From positions 42,011,980-42,075,979 of the forward strand of contig JAJKFL010000042.1 in assembly GCA_021186555.1 (NCBI GenBank): 64,000 nucleotides of DNA. The letters are read 5' to 3'. A program made the position numbers and the translations under genes. The notes under the pieces were generated by a model that saw only the letters and a list, made by a program, of their open reading frames with translations, did no database searches and was not told the origin of the DNA. Of this stretch, positions 32,961 through 44,319 are shown in pieces. Source of the DNA: Reticulitermes speratus (lineage: Eukaryota > Arthropoda > Insecta > Blattodea > Rhinotermitidae). Positions within the stretch are counted from its first letter, which is position 1. Every line of letters starts with the position of its first letter.

Positions 32961-33679
32961 TAACAGTATTTGGTCAAGAGCAGGCTTACATGTTATGATT
33001 CTGTTCTGTGTGTATTTTTTTCCCTTGTGTTAATTTCTCTCTAAGTAGAAATATTCTCTCCATTGCTCTCGTTTCGGACACCCTGAATCTATGTGATCTT
33101 CATGTGACAGGCAAGGTTTCACACTAGTGTTGTAGGTGTGTGTATTTGGAAAATAAGTTACAATTTGTAATTTGAAAAGAAAAGGGATATGAATACGTCA
33201 TTGCATTCCACGTGTTTCGGCTGAAAGATATGGTGCCTGTAAATAGACTAATCTATTTATACCTTACAGTGAACTTATTCGATGGACACATTAAATCGTT
33301 AACTAATGAGTTAATACTGACATTTTTAATAAATCACGACACACGGAAATACGTCAAAATTTTTGTTTTGACAAGGTTCATGAAGGATTGCGTAGTGGGA
33401 AACCGAAAACTATGTAAAATGTATGAATACAGGCGACAGACGAGGGCACTGTATTGCAAAGTGATGGACAATAAATGAGTTCAAAGAAATGCTGACGATG
33501 AAATGGAGTGGAGTCCTGTACCGGCTGATGTGTGACGACTTATTGCTATCAGCTTTAACTGAGAAGTATTGCTTGTGTCCGAAGAGAAGATGGAAACAAA
33601 ATGCCCTATGGCGATGAAATCTTGAAATTTATAATCCGTGAAGACAGAATATTTAGACTTGTAGCTGTGTAGCTTTTTG
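32961..33679. other. Unassigned intron sequence
   Basis: An 88-codon frame (33212-33478) shows no recognisable domain. No repeat was seen. Confidence 0.4.
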
Positions 33680-34000
33680 GAATGGGGAGGGCTCAGTCGG
33701 CTGGGGGCAGGTTATGTGCTGAACGGCTCAGGAATCGTGGTTCAGTTCCCGGCAAGGTTAAGAAGTGTGTGTTTTCTCAAAAGCGTCCAGACCGGTTCTG
33801 GGACCCACCTAACTTTATACGAAATGTCCACCAGGATCTCTTTCCCCGGAGTTAAAGCGGCCGGTCAGTAAAGTTGACCGTTCATTTCCTTCTAGTGTCA
33901 AGTACAAGGATGCGTGAAGCTCTACTTCCACTCCCTCAGATGCCGTCGTGGCGTAATGCTTAATTAAGCAAAGGGACAACTTTGTAATTTACTATGTAGC
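33680..34000 (+). repeat. SINE family B, full-length diverged copy
   Basis: Head GGGAGGGCTCAGTCGG, B box GTGGTTCAGTTCCCGG, CGTCCAGACCGGTTCTGGGA, GTTAAAGCGGCCGGTCAG and the tail ATGCCGTCGTGGCGTAATGC with TTAATTAAGCAAAGGGACAAC. Confidence 0.8.
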
Positions 34001-34605
34001 GTTTGAAAATTAGATTTTTGTCATGAAAATTGAATTCATTTGTTAAAGTGCCGACAGCAGCAAAAAATCCAATTATAGGCACACTGTGAAAACGAGGCAG
34101 AATATGAAAAGAAATTGCAGATGGTACGGTACGAATACAGAAAGGAATGCCGACAAGAGAAGAACAGCGTCTGTGTACAGAAAATGTGACGTAAAGAGTC
34201 AGGGCGAAATAAAAGTACCGTACTGTGTAGTGTAATAGCTGAAGTCGGTGTAAGGCTGAAACGTATCAGTGAGCGAAGTGCAGTTTTTGCTGAAGATGTC
34301 AAGTGTCCTGTATGTTAGAGTAGCAGCAAACCATAGAGAGTTTAGCTTGCAATAAGAGCAGGGAGTGACGAGGCTGTACAGTTCTGAAACCGCTGGCAGC
34401 CAGAGGATGTCTTTCGATATGAAGATCCCGCTCTGTACAGGAGACGTTTGACTGTGCTGATATCGAATCCTTCTACGCTTTCTAAATTTATTCGAAGGAA
34501 TGGGCGCTACCTTACGCCTAACACAACGGACTGTTTCTTACCTGACAGTCTCGTAGCTGGCTTTCCGGAGTAATTGCCTTGATTATAAACACAGTTACGA
34601 GAAAA

Positions 34606-34793
34606 TACAGTCAACTCGGTTATAACGTCATAAAAGGGGCTGACTATTTTGTGTCGTTATAAACGAGTGTCCTTATAACCGAGGAGTATAATGTTATGGT
34701 TAACAGCGACGAATTAATTGGTACCACCGAACATGTGACGTTATAGACGAGATGTCGTATAAACCGATGTCGTTATAACCAGGTTCGACTGTA
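34606..34793. mobile_element. pogo/Tigger-like miniature element
   Basis: A 184-bp element (34608-34791) flanked by TA on both sides. Its ends, CAGTCAACTCGGTTATAACG and the complement of CAGTCGAACCTGGTTATAAC, are imperfect inverted repeats. Further CGTTATAA / TTATAACG motifs recur internally. The TA duplication and CAGTCGAACC ends fit the Tc1/mariner superfamily, pogo/Tigger type. Non-coding. Confidence 0.85.
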
Positions 34794-34844
34794 ATGAATT
34801 CAATAATGTAATAAATGAAAATAAATTATTATTATTAGTTGTAG

Positions 34845-34873
34845 CAGTAGTAGTAGTAGTAGTAGTAGTAGTA
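34845..34873. repeat. (AGT)n microsatellite
   Basis: About nine AGT units upstream of a SINE B. Confidence 0.9.
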
Positions 34874-34904
34874 CTATGACAGAAGTAGTAGTATTACAAC
34901 CGGG

Positions 34905-35060
34905 ATATCGTAATTGGTATAGCGACTAGGCTAGGAACTGGGCAGTGCGGGGTTTGAATCCCGGCAAGGGCAAAACGTCCAGACTGGCTCTGGGGCCCAC
35001 CTAACCTCCTATTCAATGGCTACCGGGGTTCTTTCCCGGGAATAAAGCGACGGGAATGAA
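34905..35060 (+). repeat. SINE family B, 3'-truncated
   Basis: Head CCGGGATATCGTAATTGG, B box GGGTTTGAATCCCGG, then CAAAACGTCCAGACTGGCTC, CCTCCTATTCAATGGCTACC and AATAAAGCGACGGGAATGAA. It stops within the central domain. Confidence 0.85.
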
Positions 35061-35204
35061 TGAGTGAATTATTAATGACAGATTCAGGAATTTTTTATCT
35101 GTTACAAGTATGACATTTTACTAAATTTTTACAACATCCCACAATTGAATAGTGTTCGTAGTCACATGTATTTCCTGCCTGTAACGTCACAAATTGTTTA
35201 AAGT

Positions 35205-35350
35205 CAATTTTAATATTATCCGCATTAACACTTCGGCATCCCGAGTGGTCCCAATCCCGTCAGTTCTTCCAAATGCCATTTTCTACGCGTTTCTTATCGC
35301 TCCCGTGCGTGCTACATTCCCCACTAATCTCACCCTCAAACCAGCCACCA
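35205..35350 (-). repeat. LINE 3'-end fragment
   Basis: CAATTTTAATATTATCCGCA and CGGCATCCCGAGTGGTCCC are the complement of the RWEDNIKM and LGRPR coding region. CTACATTCCCCACTAATCTC lies beyond. Confidence 0.6.
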
Positions 35351-36139
35351 ACCAGTTGTAAAGATAAAAGAAATAAGATGTTAATGTTGCTGCGAGCTGC
35401 GTATCAGCTGATCAGATTTCATGAAAAATAACTTGAAGATTGTAAAAGAGACGTGGAAAACAAAGTTAAAAAAAGTACACAAAACGTATAAAAATATTTA
35501 CATACGAAGGCATTTTTATTCTTTATTTTTCGTAGCCCAAGTATAAAAAGATGTTGATTAACAATTCAAAACTGTAGTAGTTCCAAATTATTGCCTTGGA
35601 CTTGTAATGCGTGACTACAGCAGAGAAGTCAGTAGCCAAACAAGTATATAATTTCACCAATTCCAAATAAAACAAGCATGTACACTCTGTTATATGCTAC
35701 TTTCTGAATATGATAGTTCGTAATCTGGACAAGAGACCGACGAAGCCAGATAACTTTAGCGTGTCGTGCGATCCGGTACAGCACTCCGTGTCTCGTCACG
35801 AAATAGGATTTGTGCTTCTTTATGAATAGCTACCAGATTCCTGCCTGTTAAAGCAGTCTTGGCTGCTTCGTTATTGCACAGCACAACGCAGTTTCAGCGT
35901 TTATTGTATAACGTTACCAAATAAGCTGGGTTTTCACTAAACTCGGTAGCTGGTCGCAGAAATGACAGCCAAATTTTGTATCACGTAATAGTTTTTTTTT
36001 TTTTTGTCGTTTATTCCTGTTTGTATGCAAGACATGTGCACGTACATACCACTAGTACGCAATTTGAAGTAATGTCGTAATTTAATAAAAATAGACTTTT
36101 ATTCAATAATAAAACATTTTATGTCTTGGAATTTTTTTT
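35351..36139. other. Unassigned intron sequence
   Basis: No gene or repeat was recognised apart from T runs near 35994-36006. Confidence 0.4.
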
Positions 36140-36430
36140 TTTTGAGAAGGGCCTCGCAGCAGAAGCTACGGACGCACCGCAGCCTTAAGGCTTATTGTGC
36201 AACCCTGTGATGAAGATGAAGAGAAAGATGCTCAGTTTTTTTTCATTTTTTCAAGTAATGGAGCACCAGTGGAATGAAACTGACGGGGGAAAATCGAATT
36301 ACTCGGGAAAAAACCTGTCCCAGTGCCACTTTGTCCACCACAAATCCCACATGGACCGACCCGGGATCGAACCTAGGCCACCGCGGTGACAGGCCGGCGA
36401 CTAACCGTCTGACCCATGGCACAGCCATTT
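36140..36430 (-). repeat. tRNA-derived SINE, family A, full length
   Basis: The minus-strand head GCTGTGCCATGGGTCAGACG, with B-box region GGTTCGATCCCGG. The plus strand carries CGCAGCAGAAGCTACGGACG, TTAAGGCTTATTGTGCAACC and CACTTTGTCCACCACAAATC. T-rich sequence at the plus-strand left edge corresponds to the 3' poly-A tail. Confidence 0.9.
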
Positions 36431-37039
36431 CTGGCAAGTTACACTGTGTCGTTAGGTAAATAGCTGCCGACGTTTAAAGCATCTCGGTGCCTTCACCTTG
36501 AGGGCACAGCAGTCGGACAGAACCGAATATACCACAAGATTTGAATATGCCGCAAGACAGCTGCGAGAATCTCAAATCTCGTATCAAATTGTGGCTTGGT
36601 TCACAGCCTCTACTTTCCAATTCTGCTAAGCGTCAATAAGCAGTGCTTATTTTTTAACGCCTGTGTAAGTTATAATAATTGCAGTTTTCATCAGTACTGC
36701 GGCACGATACAAAATATTCGCGTCCATATTTGGATCGACATATCAGAATAAATGTAGGAATTAGTTTACTTTTTTGTTACAGTAATCTTGTTCATCTGTG
36801 TTATTTTTATCGAGCCAAGCAGAATCCGTGTTAAATTACATAATTAAACCTGTAATTACCCCTCTTTTTAATGAAGCCGCGTCTTGGTCTGCTACACCTA
36901 ATGAAAATAATTCTCAGGTCAATACTGTGACGCAAGAAGCAGGAATTGGCGGCGAAACAAGGAAAATTATACTCCCACCCACATCCACGTAGTGCCGAGG
37001 TTAAAAACGTGTGGAGCTATATTTATACGTCCTGGTATA
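36431..37039. other. Unassigned intron sequence
   Basis: A short SINE B 3' scrap may lie at about 36990-37025 (GTTAAAAACGTGTGGAGC). Otherwise nothing was seen. Confidence 0.35.
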
Positions 37040-37350
37040 CGTTTATGCTGTGTACAGGGACAAAATTTACAAGCCGGAAGGTGGCGGGTTCGATTCCCAA
37101 TGGTGTCATTGGAATTTTTCATTGATATAATCCTTTCGGTCGCACTATGGCCCTGGGGTCAACTCAGCCTGTAACAGAAATGAGTACCAGGAATATTTCC
37201 TGGGGGGTAAAGGCGGCCGGTGTGTAGGACTAACAACCTTACCACCTTCATGTGCCGATTGTCTAGAAATCTGGCAGCCTTAACCTCTTGGAACCCTCAG
37301 GGCCTGTCCAGGCCTGTAATGGGATTGCTTTACCTTTACAGGGACAAATT
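37040..37350 (+). repeat. tRNA-derived SINE, family C, second copy
   Basis: B-box region GGCGGGTTCGATTCCCAATG, then TTTCATTGATATAATCCTTT, GGCCCTGGGGTCAACTCAGC, TTCCTGGGGGGTAAAGGCGG, CATGTGCCGATTGTCTAGAA and the tail TTTACCTTTAC. It aligns throughout with 2482-2787. The A-box part of the head is degraded. Confidence 0.85.
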
Positions 37351-38434
37351 TGTCGTATAGAAACAAGTTGTGCAACTGTGAGATATATAAAAATGGCTAA
37401 CTACTGCGTTCAGTTGGTGAGTGTGCTTGAAATTTGGGGTTATACTTCCAGTTACTGAGAGAGTTAGTTAGTTTAGATAGTTAGTTAATTGACTAAGTTA
37501 TGGGACGAGACTGTGTTACTTTCTAAAACACAAAATTGTATAAAACCTTGAATGACCTAGACTGTAATTTTGAAAGATTGCAGATCAACTTAACGGACTG
37601 GCGACACTGCACTGCAAATGTGCACAAGAACCGATAGCACAACAAGGCAGTGCGATTTGAACTTAGCATAGAAACATACCTTCGAACCCGCATCCCCCAC
37701 CCCGCATGTATTGATACTGATCCAGTACCTGTGGATGAGTTACAACATATTTTTATTGTAGAGGATGTAGTTACCAATCAAGCGATTTTTCTCTGCCAAT
37801 ACAATGCAGTTGTGGGCCCAGCGGGGAGGCTCGGATGAGATGGGCAACGCGCGTGGGTCATCACTATGGTATCATTGTTTGGTCAACACTGACAGACACA
37901 TAGATATTTTGATTAATGATATGTGCGATAAGTCCATCTATTAACAATGCTCTGCCTGATTTACAGGAATGCGTGTGTGCTTCGGAGGAAAAACAATCCA
38001 GGGTGGGGAATTTCAGTTTGATTGATTTGTGGCTATCGACGTGTTGGTTTTATTCCAAACAGTGGTGAAAGATGAGATAATGACCCTAGGTTGGCAATGG
38101 ATATTGGCGTATTTACTTAGTGTGAGAGGTAGTCAGTGTCAAGTGTTTATTTATTTAACGACGTCTTGACAAATGCATTGGTTACATAGTCAGACATGAG
38201 AAATGACGTGATAATTACGGGCTGGAGAGAGGAAATAACTGATCGTGTCCGTGTTTAACGGCTCCAAGCATGAGGCTTATCTAAATCATACCGAAGAAAA
38301 ACTCACTTCCTACATTACAGAAAACACCGAGTATCTGTTACAAAGAGCAAGCTGTTCAAGATGTTTAGCGAAGTATCCGTTGTTTTTGTGAGATTTGAGC
38401 TCCTCACAGCGGTGTTGCTGGATATTTAAGTTTG
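37351..38434. other. Unassigned intron sequence
   Basis: No gene or clear repeat was recognised. Confidence 0.4.
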
Positions 38435-38612
38435 CTGCGGCGTGAAGCTATGTCGGACGAGTGGTTTCCGACGTTTCGAAAGATCATAGTGTCTGGTCTT
38501 CAGGGTCAAACCGTTGGAGAAGAGTAAGATTGATTGGCCCTGAAGAAGTCGCTGCAGTCCTTCGAAACTTCTGCATCTAGTTGCCCAAATACAGCGTCAC
38601 ATCCCAGAAGAC
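38435..38612. mobile_element. Inverted-repeat element with paired CTGAAGA/GAAAC motifs
   Basis: The minus-strand core CCCTGAAGACCAG ... TTTCGAAACGTCGG (38468-38514) faces a plus-strand core CCCTGAAGAAGTC ... CTTCGAAACTTC (38537-38573). Both keep CTGAAGA and GAAAC but have lost stem II pairing. The outer ends CTGCGGCGTGAAG and ACAGCGTCACATCCCAGAAG are complementary in outline. Confidence 0.6.
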
Positions 38613-38694
38613 TTAAGTAATCGCTGTTTGTTGTGAGAACTATTTGAGGTATGAAACTTTCAAAGCGCTGTGGCAACTTACGTACCACCAGCTT

Positions 38695-38890
38695 CAATAT
38701 TCAACAATTCTACGTTCCGCCCACACAGTGCATTTATGTGTTTTGTGTGGATCTCAGAATAAACAGCGATAATTTCACTATACAGCATTAACTGACTGGT
38801 TTGTATAACTGAGACGGAGTGTGTTTACTGCGCGGTACGAACTAAGTCTTTAAATATAATTTAGGTTAGTCTTAGTGTTTAATGGGTTAA
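38695..38890 (+). repeat. Dispersed repeat H, best copy
   Basis: CCCACACAGTGCATTTATGT, CAGAATAAACAGCGATAATT, GAGTGTGTTTACTGCGCGGT and TAATGGGTTAAAAC. It aligns with 8590-8810 and 54890-55075. It follows the inverted-repeat element with a short gap, as the 8.6 kb copy also follows one (8313-8495), so the two may belong to one larger element. Confidence 0.78.
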
Positions 38891-39384
38891 AACACTCTCT
38901 GGGCAAAATACAGCTTCCGAAAGTTAAACAGGTGGCACGTATAACTACTGTGCCTGAAAAGGGTTAGACTAACATGCCGGTTCTTCTTGCATCGTACCGA
39001 GCAAATTGGTTCAAACCTTAACGCTTGCATTCGAGAGGTGCCCGTTTCGAACCTTTGCCGGCATATCAAACTAGTCTGAGGTGTTTCCTGGTTTTCTCGC
39101 TCGCTACAGGGACATCCCTGAATATTACATCAGTTACGTCACAACCGCTTACTTCCTGGTCCGCTCCAATTTATTAGTCACTGTCTTCCAATTATTATAA
39201 GTTATATGGCATGAGTCACTGACAGCGTCGTTAAACAAACTAAAAATAACTGAGATTCGCTATTAAGAAGCTAATAGTTCCTCAGTTGATCAAAAAATTC
39301 ACTGAAGCCTGAAGGTGCAGAAGAGCTCGCCATTTTCCCGATTCTGAGCCCAATGAATCCAGTCCGCGCACTCACATCCTATTT

Positions 39385-39490
39385 ATTTACGATCTATTTT
39401 AATATTATTTTTCCATATATGTCGATGTCTTCCAAGTAGTCTCTTTCCTTCAGGTTTCATCACTAACACTCTGTATGCATTCCTGTAACT
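39385..39490 (-). repeat. LINE 3'-end fragment
   Basis: CTATTTTAATATTATTTTTC and GATGTCTTCCAAGTAGTCTC complement the LGRPRRRWEDNIKM-coding region. Confidence 0.6.
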
Positions 39491-39554
39491 GAAAATAACT
39501 AACTAAATTATTTAATTCATTTCAGTAGCCATGTAGTTCAATATAGAGAGAAAT

Positions 39555-39660
39555 AATGCCGATGTTAAGAATGAGTGGATGAGTGGAGCTAGACCTCTTC
39601 GTCGTCTATATGCCTTCATGGCGTGGGCAGGGAAAATCTACCTTGGTCTCTGCCAGATAG
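39555..39660 (+). repeat. SINE family B, 3' tail only
   Basis: GATGTTAAGAATGAGTGGAT, GGAGCTAGACCTCTTCGTCG and TGCCTTCATGGCGTGGGCAG are the 3' end of family B. Confidence 0.65.
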
Positions 39661-40227
39661 AACAGTAAATAATAATTGCACACCCCAACACAAGAGAACA
39701 AACATGCAAGGGCATTCGTAACATTTGGACAGTTTATAGGATTTGGACCTTCAAACTAACAACACAAGATAATGAAACCAAAGCGTTCCGCGTGGGCTGG
39801 TTTACAGATTTAACAAACAGAACTGTTCGTGCAACAATGTCGTAACGAAGTGTGATAAGGGCTATGAAATACAAGAATTTTGTGAAATGCCAAAATAAAA
39901 TTTATCCATTTTGAGAGGTGTTTTAAGATGTCTCATAATTGTGATTCTTTTACCTATGGATTTAAATACCCATAGTCGTTTTATGACATATTCATGCGAA
40001 AGTTCACGTTGTTGTTTTAATGTCGCCTTTGATTTATGATCGTTGTGACTGACTCGTGTAGGATGTGAGTCAAATGGTGATTTTATGGGTGATTTGGAAT
40101 GTGCTTGTCTTAATAAACTAATATTGGCTTAACATAATTGCAGAATGCAAAATCTGGCAAAAATTAAACCAAGCACAGTGGTGTGGTAACAGTCCACATT
40201 TGTATAAGCTGCAATCAAGAAGATGTG
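39661..40227. other. Unassigned intron sequence
   Basis: Nothing was recognised. Confidence 0.4.
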
Positions 40228-40472
40228 CCGATCCCAGTGGCCGCGCGGTCTAAGACGTGGGTCTGCGGCCGCTCCCTTGCTGGGATTGTGGGTTCGAATC
40301 CCGTCGGGGCAAGGATGTCTGTCTCTTGTGAGTGTTGTGTGTTGTCAGGTAGAGGTCTCTGCGTCCAGAGGAGTCCTACCGAGTGTGGTGTGTCTGAGTG
40401 TGATCGTGAAGCCTCGATAATGAGGAAGCCCTAGTCCACTAGAGGCTGTTGCGCCGTGAAAAAAAAATCAAG
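40228..40472 (+). repeat. tRNA-derived SINE, family D, full length
   Basis: The head GATCCCAGTGGCCGCGCGG has a good A box and an intact B box (GGGTTCGAATCCC). The long extra arm is Leu/Ser-like. The body contains GTGTTGTCAGGTAGAGGTCT and AGGAGTCCTACCGAGTGTGG, ending before an A run. Copies lie at 52765-53022 and 58255-58512 on the minus strand. Both promoter boxes look intact, so this is the copy most likely to be transcribed. Confidence 0.92.
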
Positions 40473-41014
40473 ACGATGTTCCGTGGCCGAGTGAGCTATC
40501 TTCTTTACATCATGGCGGCAAGTAATCTCGGTTGCAGTCGCCATTGCTATGACAGCGGAGTTGCGTTTGTTCATCTACAGATGTCGCGCCTTCATTTACA
40601 CTGCTGCATTGGATCATCAAGGGATCATTTTTCTTCGTGTCTCTTCTTCACATAATTTTGTTGCTCTGTTTGCTGGAGATTCTTTTACCTTTGTTGGAAT
40701 TTATGTTTCCTAGTAAGAAGAGGCACAATTTATGTACGCTCACTTAAAATATTACTGTTTTTATATGTTTCTTACGTGTCTGCACGTCTTGAAGAACACC
40801 TTGCTCTTTTTTCTGTACCTCGTTTTCGTCTTTCAACTGCTGAACAGTCTGATGCATTGTAATTTAACCGTTAACACTTATACACAATACGGTCTGTTAT
40901 TGTTATAGAGATCAAATCAAGGGCGTGGAGTGTGTAGTGCAAATTAGCGTACGAGGAAGAAATACGATTCAGACTATATGGCTGCAAACGGTACGATAAT
41001 GGTAAAAGTATTCC
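40473..41014. other. Unassigned intron sequence
   Basis: The frame from 40449 to 40655 starts inside the SINE tail and shows no domain. Confidence 0.35.
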
Positions 41015-41285
41015 CTGCCTACGGCATGAAGGCATATAGGGGGAGTAGAGGTATAGCTCCACTCATTCTTATCTCGGTGCTGGATGGATGTGAGTGATCA
41101 ACATCACGCCTGTTCCGCTTTACCCCAGGGAAAGAACCTGGGTACCCATTCAATGGAAGGCTTTTCGAGCCCCAGAGACGGTCCGGACGTTTTGGAAAAG
41201 AGAAAAATTTATTACTTCTCTCAGGATTAAATCAAGATGCCATAGATTTGTATTCGAGGGGAACCGGGTTCCTATCTCGCCCGTG
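41015..41285 (-). repeat. SINE family B, near full length
   Basis: On the plus strand: GAGGTATAGCTCCACTCATT, CGCTTTACCCCAGGGAAAGA, CCCAGAGACGGTCCGGACGT and, toward the head, GGGGAACCGGGTTCCTATCT. The A box is poorly kept. The 139-codon plus-strand frame over it is fortuitous. Confidence 0.78.
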
Positions 41286-42606
41286 ATACCGAGTACCCTG
41301 AGGATTCCATGGCTTTCGTCAGTGTCTCCAGGCAAATGCCTGCATGGTACTCTGATTACGCCGTGGCAACTTGCAAACCCTTACCAATTCAGTACTCACC
41401 AAGCTTTGCATTCTCGACGCTTCCGGCTTCTGTCTGTATTAAGCCTTTGTTTTCAAGAACCCTGCGTCCAAGAATGGGCGATGCGTGATTGCGTAATTGC
41501 TCTTGCGGGATAGTGGTTTTTGATACATGCTTCTCTTGTCTGCGAGTCTCGGCGGAATTTTGAGTGCACTGTGTGTGTAATCGAAGAATTGTCGACAGAC
41601 CTAGTACGATTTCAGACTTTCGAAATGGGTATAAAAGCAAGACAAAAGCCATGTGTGTGGGAAATGGGTTTCAGGTTGTCACTTTATCAGTAGAGCGGAC
41701 AAGAGTTCGACTGCCTCACTCCACGGTCCCACGATTTGTTCCATACCATAATAAAGGTCATGACCTTACTGGTATAGAACATCTATTACATTTTCGTGGA
41801 ACATATCGTTAAAGATGTATATTCCGTTGCTGAAACCAACCTGTTTATACCAACAGGTCTGCGTGACATGGATCAGTGAAAACTCATGCGTTATCACGTG
41901 GAAATCACGCGCGTGGTTTGTAACTAGCCACAACCATATAGTACCCATCAGTCAACTTTTCGCAATGACGGAATAACGCGTCAAGCTTTGCGCATTCACT
42001 GATTCGGTTCTTGAAAGCCAAGGCTTTACTGCTGACAGGGTCGTAAATAAGCCACACAGAAGAAAGAAAGAAAGAAACATACGTCGAAGGCAGCCGTCCG
42101 AGCCACGTCACCTTGTGCTCACTGTAGGCTCTGCACTGTGCACAGCGATGAAGCCATTTACCTCGCACATCAGCAACAGTAACCAAGAGACACACCACTC
42201 ACGTTTTTAAGACACTCAATATTTCGATATATGTAAGAAGCAGCCGTCTGACGGCCACGGAATACGAATGAATGTGTGAATGTGTGTCCTCCACGTACAG
42301 CCAGAGTTCACTGACTCAGAACGTCATGGGTTCTGCTCTCGTGGGAAGAAAGCCGACAGCCGCCGCCCGACCCATACTATATGCGCATTCTGAAAACTAA
42401 AACTTTACAGCCAAGAGGAACCGAAGGCATAAATTCTAATCCTTTCAACGAGAAATATGTTGTAGTGATGTTTGTATTCGCAAGGCACCGGTTGCGAATT
42501 TGAGGTTCTGTCTTTTAAGGATACTTGCGATTAGTGACTAATACACAAAACGGACTCGACGTTCATCATAAATTACGCTACATTTAGCCTGCGTCCTGTC
42601 ACCACA
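41286..42606. other. Unassigned intron sequence with a GAAA microsatellite
   Basis: (GAAA)n lies at about 42060-42077. No gene was recognised. Confidence 0.4.
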
Positions 42607-42895
42607 TTGGGCCGGGATAGCGTAGTCGGTATAGCAACTTGCTACGAGCTGGATGGTCCGGGGATCGAATTCCGGTGGGGGCGAGGTTTTCAGCACACGT
42701 CCAGACCTGCCCTGGGGCCCACCCAGCCTCCTGTACAATGGGTACCGGGTAATTCCCTGGGGTAAAGGGGCCGGGGCGTGGCGTTGACCACCCACCCCTT
42801 CTAGCTCCGAGGTTAAAGAAATAGTAGAGCTATACTTCTACTCCCCCTCTGGGCCTTCTGACCTGTTCTAGGGTGAACTTTACCTTTACCTGTGA
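42607..42895 (+). repeat. tRNA-derived SINE, family B, best-preserved copy
   Basis: Head GGGCCGGGATAGCGTAGTCG, B box GGGGATCGAATTCCGG, GTCCAGACCTGCCCTGGGGC, CCCTGGGGTAAAGGGGCCGG, AGTAGAGCTATACTTCTACT and tail GGGTGAACTTTACC. It differs from 4441-4725 at few positions apart from one B-box change. Confidence 0.92.
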
Positions 42896-43321
42896 CCACG
42901 TTCGTGTACGATAACCACATAGGCCGATACCAAAATACTTATTTTCGTCCGGCAAGTGAGCCCATGTTGCAGGGGTGCGCAAACACCGACCAACAAAATT
43001 TGCAATCGGACAGCTGAGTAATTTTGCAACAAAACGTATTAGAAAATTTAAGAATATTCTCATGCGATATCACTCCTTCCCTTCTAGGACCAGCATCTCC
43101 TATTCGCCCGGTATATGCCTGCCCACATATTCTACATCTGTATCACCTGCGTAGCTTCTTCTCTACTCTAAAATATAGGTAGAAGGTTTCCCCGAAACGT
43201 TGGTACTGTACCAGACTGCACTGTGTCACATTCCAGAAAACAGTATTCTTCCTTGTCTCTGCCGTGAAAACTTAAAATGTCACAGAATATATACAATACA
43301 TTTGTGTTCTGTGTGCACTTA

Positions 43322-43713
43322 TACAGGGTTATTCAAAATGATTGTCGGGGTTTTAACAACTTGGCCACCGCTTTCTCCAGATGCAACCCCATGTGATTTC
43401 TTTGTATGGGGTTACGTCAAGGATCAGGTTTGTGTTCCTCCTCTTCCCGCAAGTATCCCGGAACTGAAGGTACGAATCAGAACCGCCATTGAAACCATCA
43501 CCGCTGACATGCTAGAAACAGTTTGGAACGAACTCGATTATCGTGTTGATGTTTGTAGAATCACAAAGGGTGCACATATAGAGCACCTGTAAGGTATGTC
43601 ACAAAAACTTGGAGTGTTGTTCTATTAAATAAAAAATACATATACTCCTATCTCAAGTGTACTGTGTATGACAAGTTGTTAAAACCCCGACAATCATTTT
43701 GAATAACCCTGTA
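43322..43713 (+). mobile_element. Internally deleted mariner/IS630-like element with 39-bp perfect inverted ends
   Basis: The element spans 43324-43711 (388 bp) between TA dinucleotides (43322-43323 and 43712-43713), the target duplication of Tc1/mariner transposons. Its first and last 39 bases are exact reverse complements, beginning CAGGGTTATTCAAAATGATT. From about 43363 a plus frame reads PPLSPDATPCDFFVWGYVKD, then VPPLPASIPELKVRIRTAIE and ELDYRVDVCRITKGAHIEHL, stopping at 43592. This is the C-terminal end of a DDE transposase, including the SPD...CDFF region. The left end joins directly to it, so the DNA-binding and first catalytic parts are deleted. It is movable only in trans. Confidence 0.92.
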
Positions 43714-43874
43714 TTATAAATACAATGTGATTTATTGTACGATTAAAATAGTATTACGGGATGTATCACATTTTAATCTTACTTTTTGAGATTAAACCTT
43801 TCTGTTAACTCAAATTAACGTCTGCTGTGTAGAAGAAGCAGACATTAATTCATCATTTAAAATTTTGTATCGAC

Positions 43875-44130
43875 AAAGAGGGTGTAGTGAATAGGCTACG
43901 GGCTGAACGACCGGGGAATTTGCGTTTGATTCGTGGCAGAAGCAAAAGGCTTTTCTCTTTTACGAAACGTCCAGACCGCCTTGGGGCCCATCCAGCCTCT
44001 TAGTCATTGGGTATCGGGGTTTATTTCCCTGCGATAAAGTAGCCGCGGCTTGAAGCTGCCTACTCACCTCAATTTCCTTCCCATATCTTTATGGTGTTTA
44101 TAGGAGCAACTATCTTTATCTTTACCATCG
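43875..44130 (+). repeat. SINE family B, diverged
   Basis: GAGGGTGTAGTGAATAGGCT, B-box remnant GCGTTTGATTCGTGG, ACGTCCAGACCGCCTTGGGG, GATAAAGTAGCCGCGGCTTG and CTTTATGGTGTTTATAGG. Confidence 0.75.
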
Positions 44131-44319
44131 ATAAATGTGTTTTGCTCTTTCAGCATGTGATCGAGCCTGTTGGAACGGCCCTCAGCCAAACTGTGTGCCT
44201 ACTTCTTCCACAGAAGAAAACTTGTTGATTCAGAGATCAAAGAATATGGTCACGAGTCACGTGATAATAGACTCAGTGAAATATAAAATATTTTGAAGCA
44301 TCGTGTTTGAAGTTTCGTC

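Noticed and set aside
40228-40310. Functional tRNA-Leu or tRNA-Ser gene
   Set aside because: The A and B boxes are good, but the tRNA-like head is fused to a body shared with two other copies in the window, so it is a SINE.
41094-41513. 139-codon plus-strand open frame
   Set aside because: Its first half lies on a reversed family B SINE and the rest has no domain.
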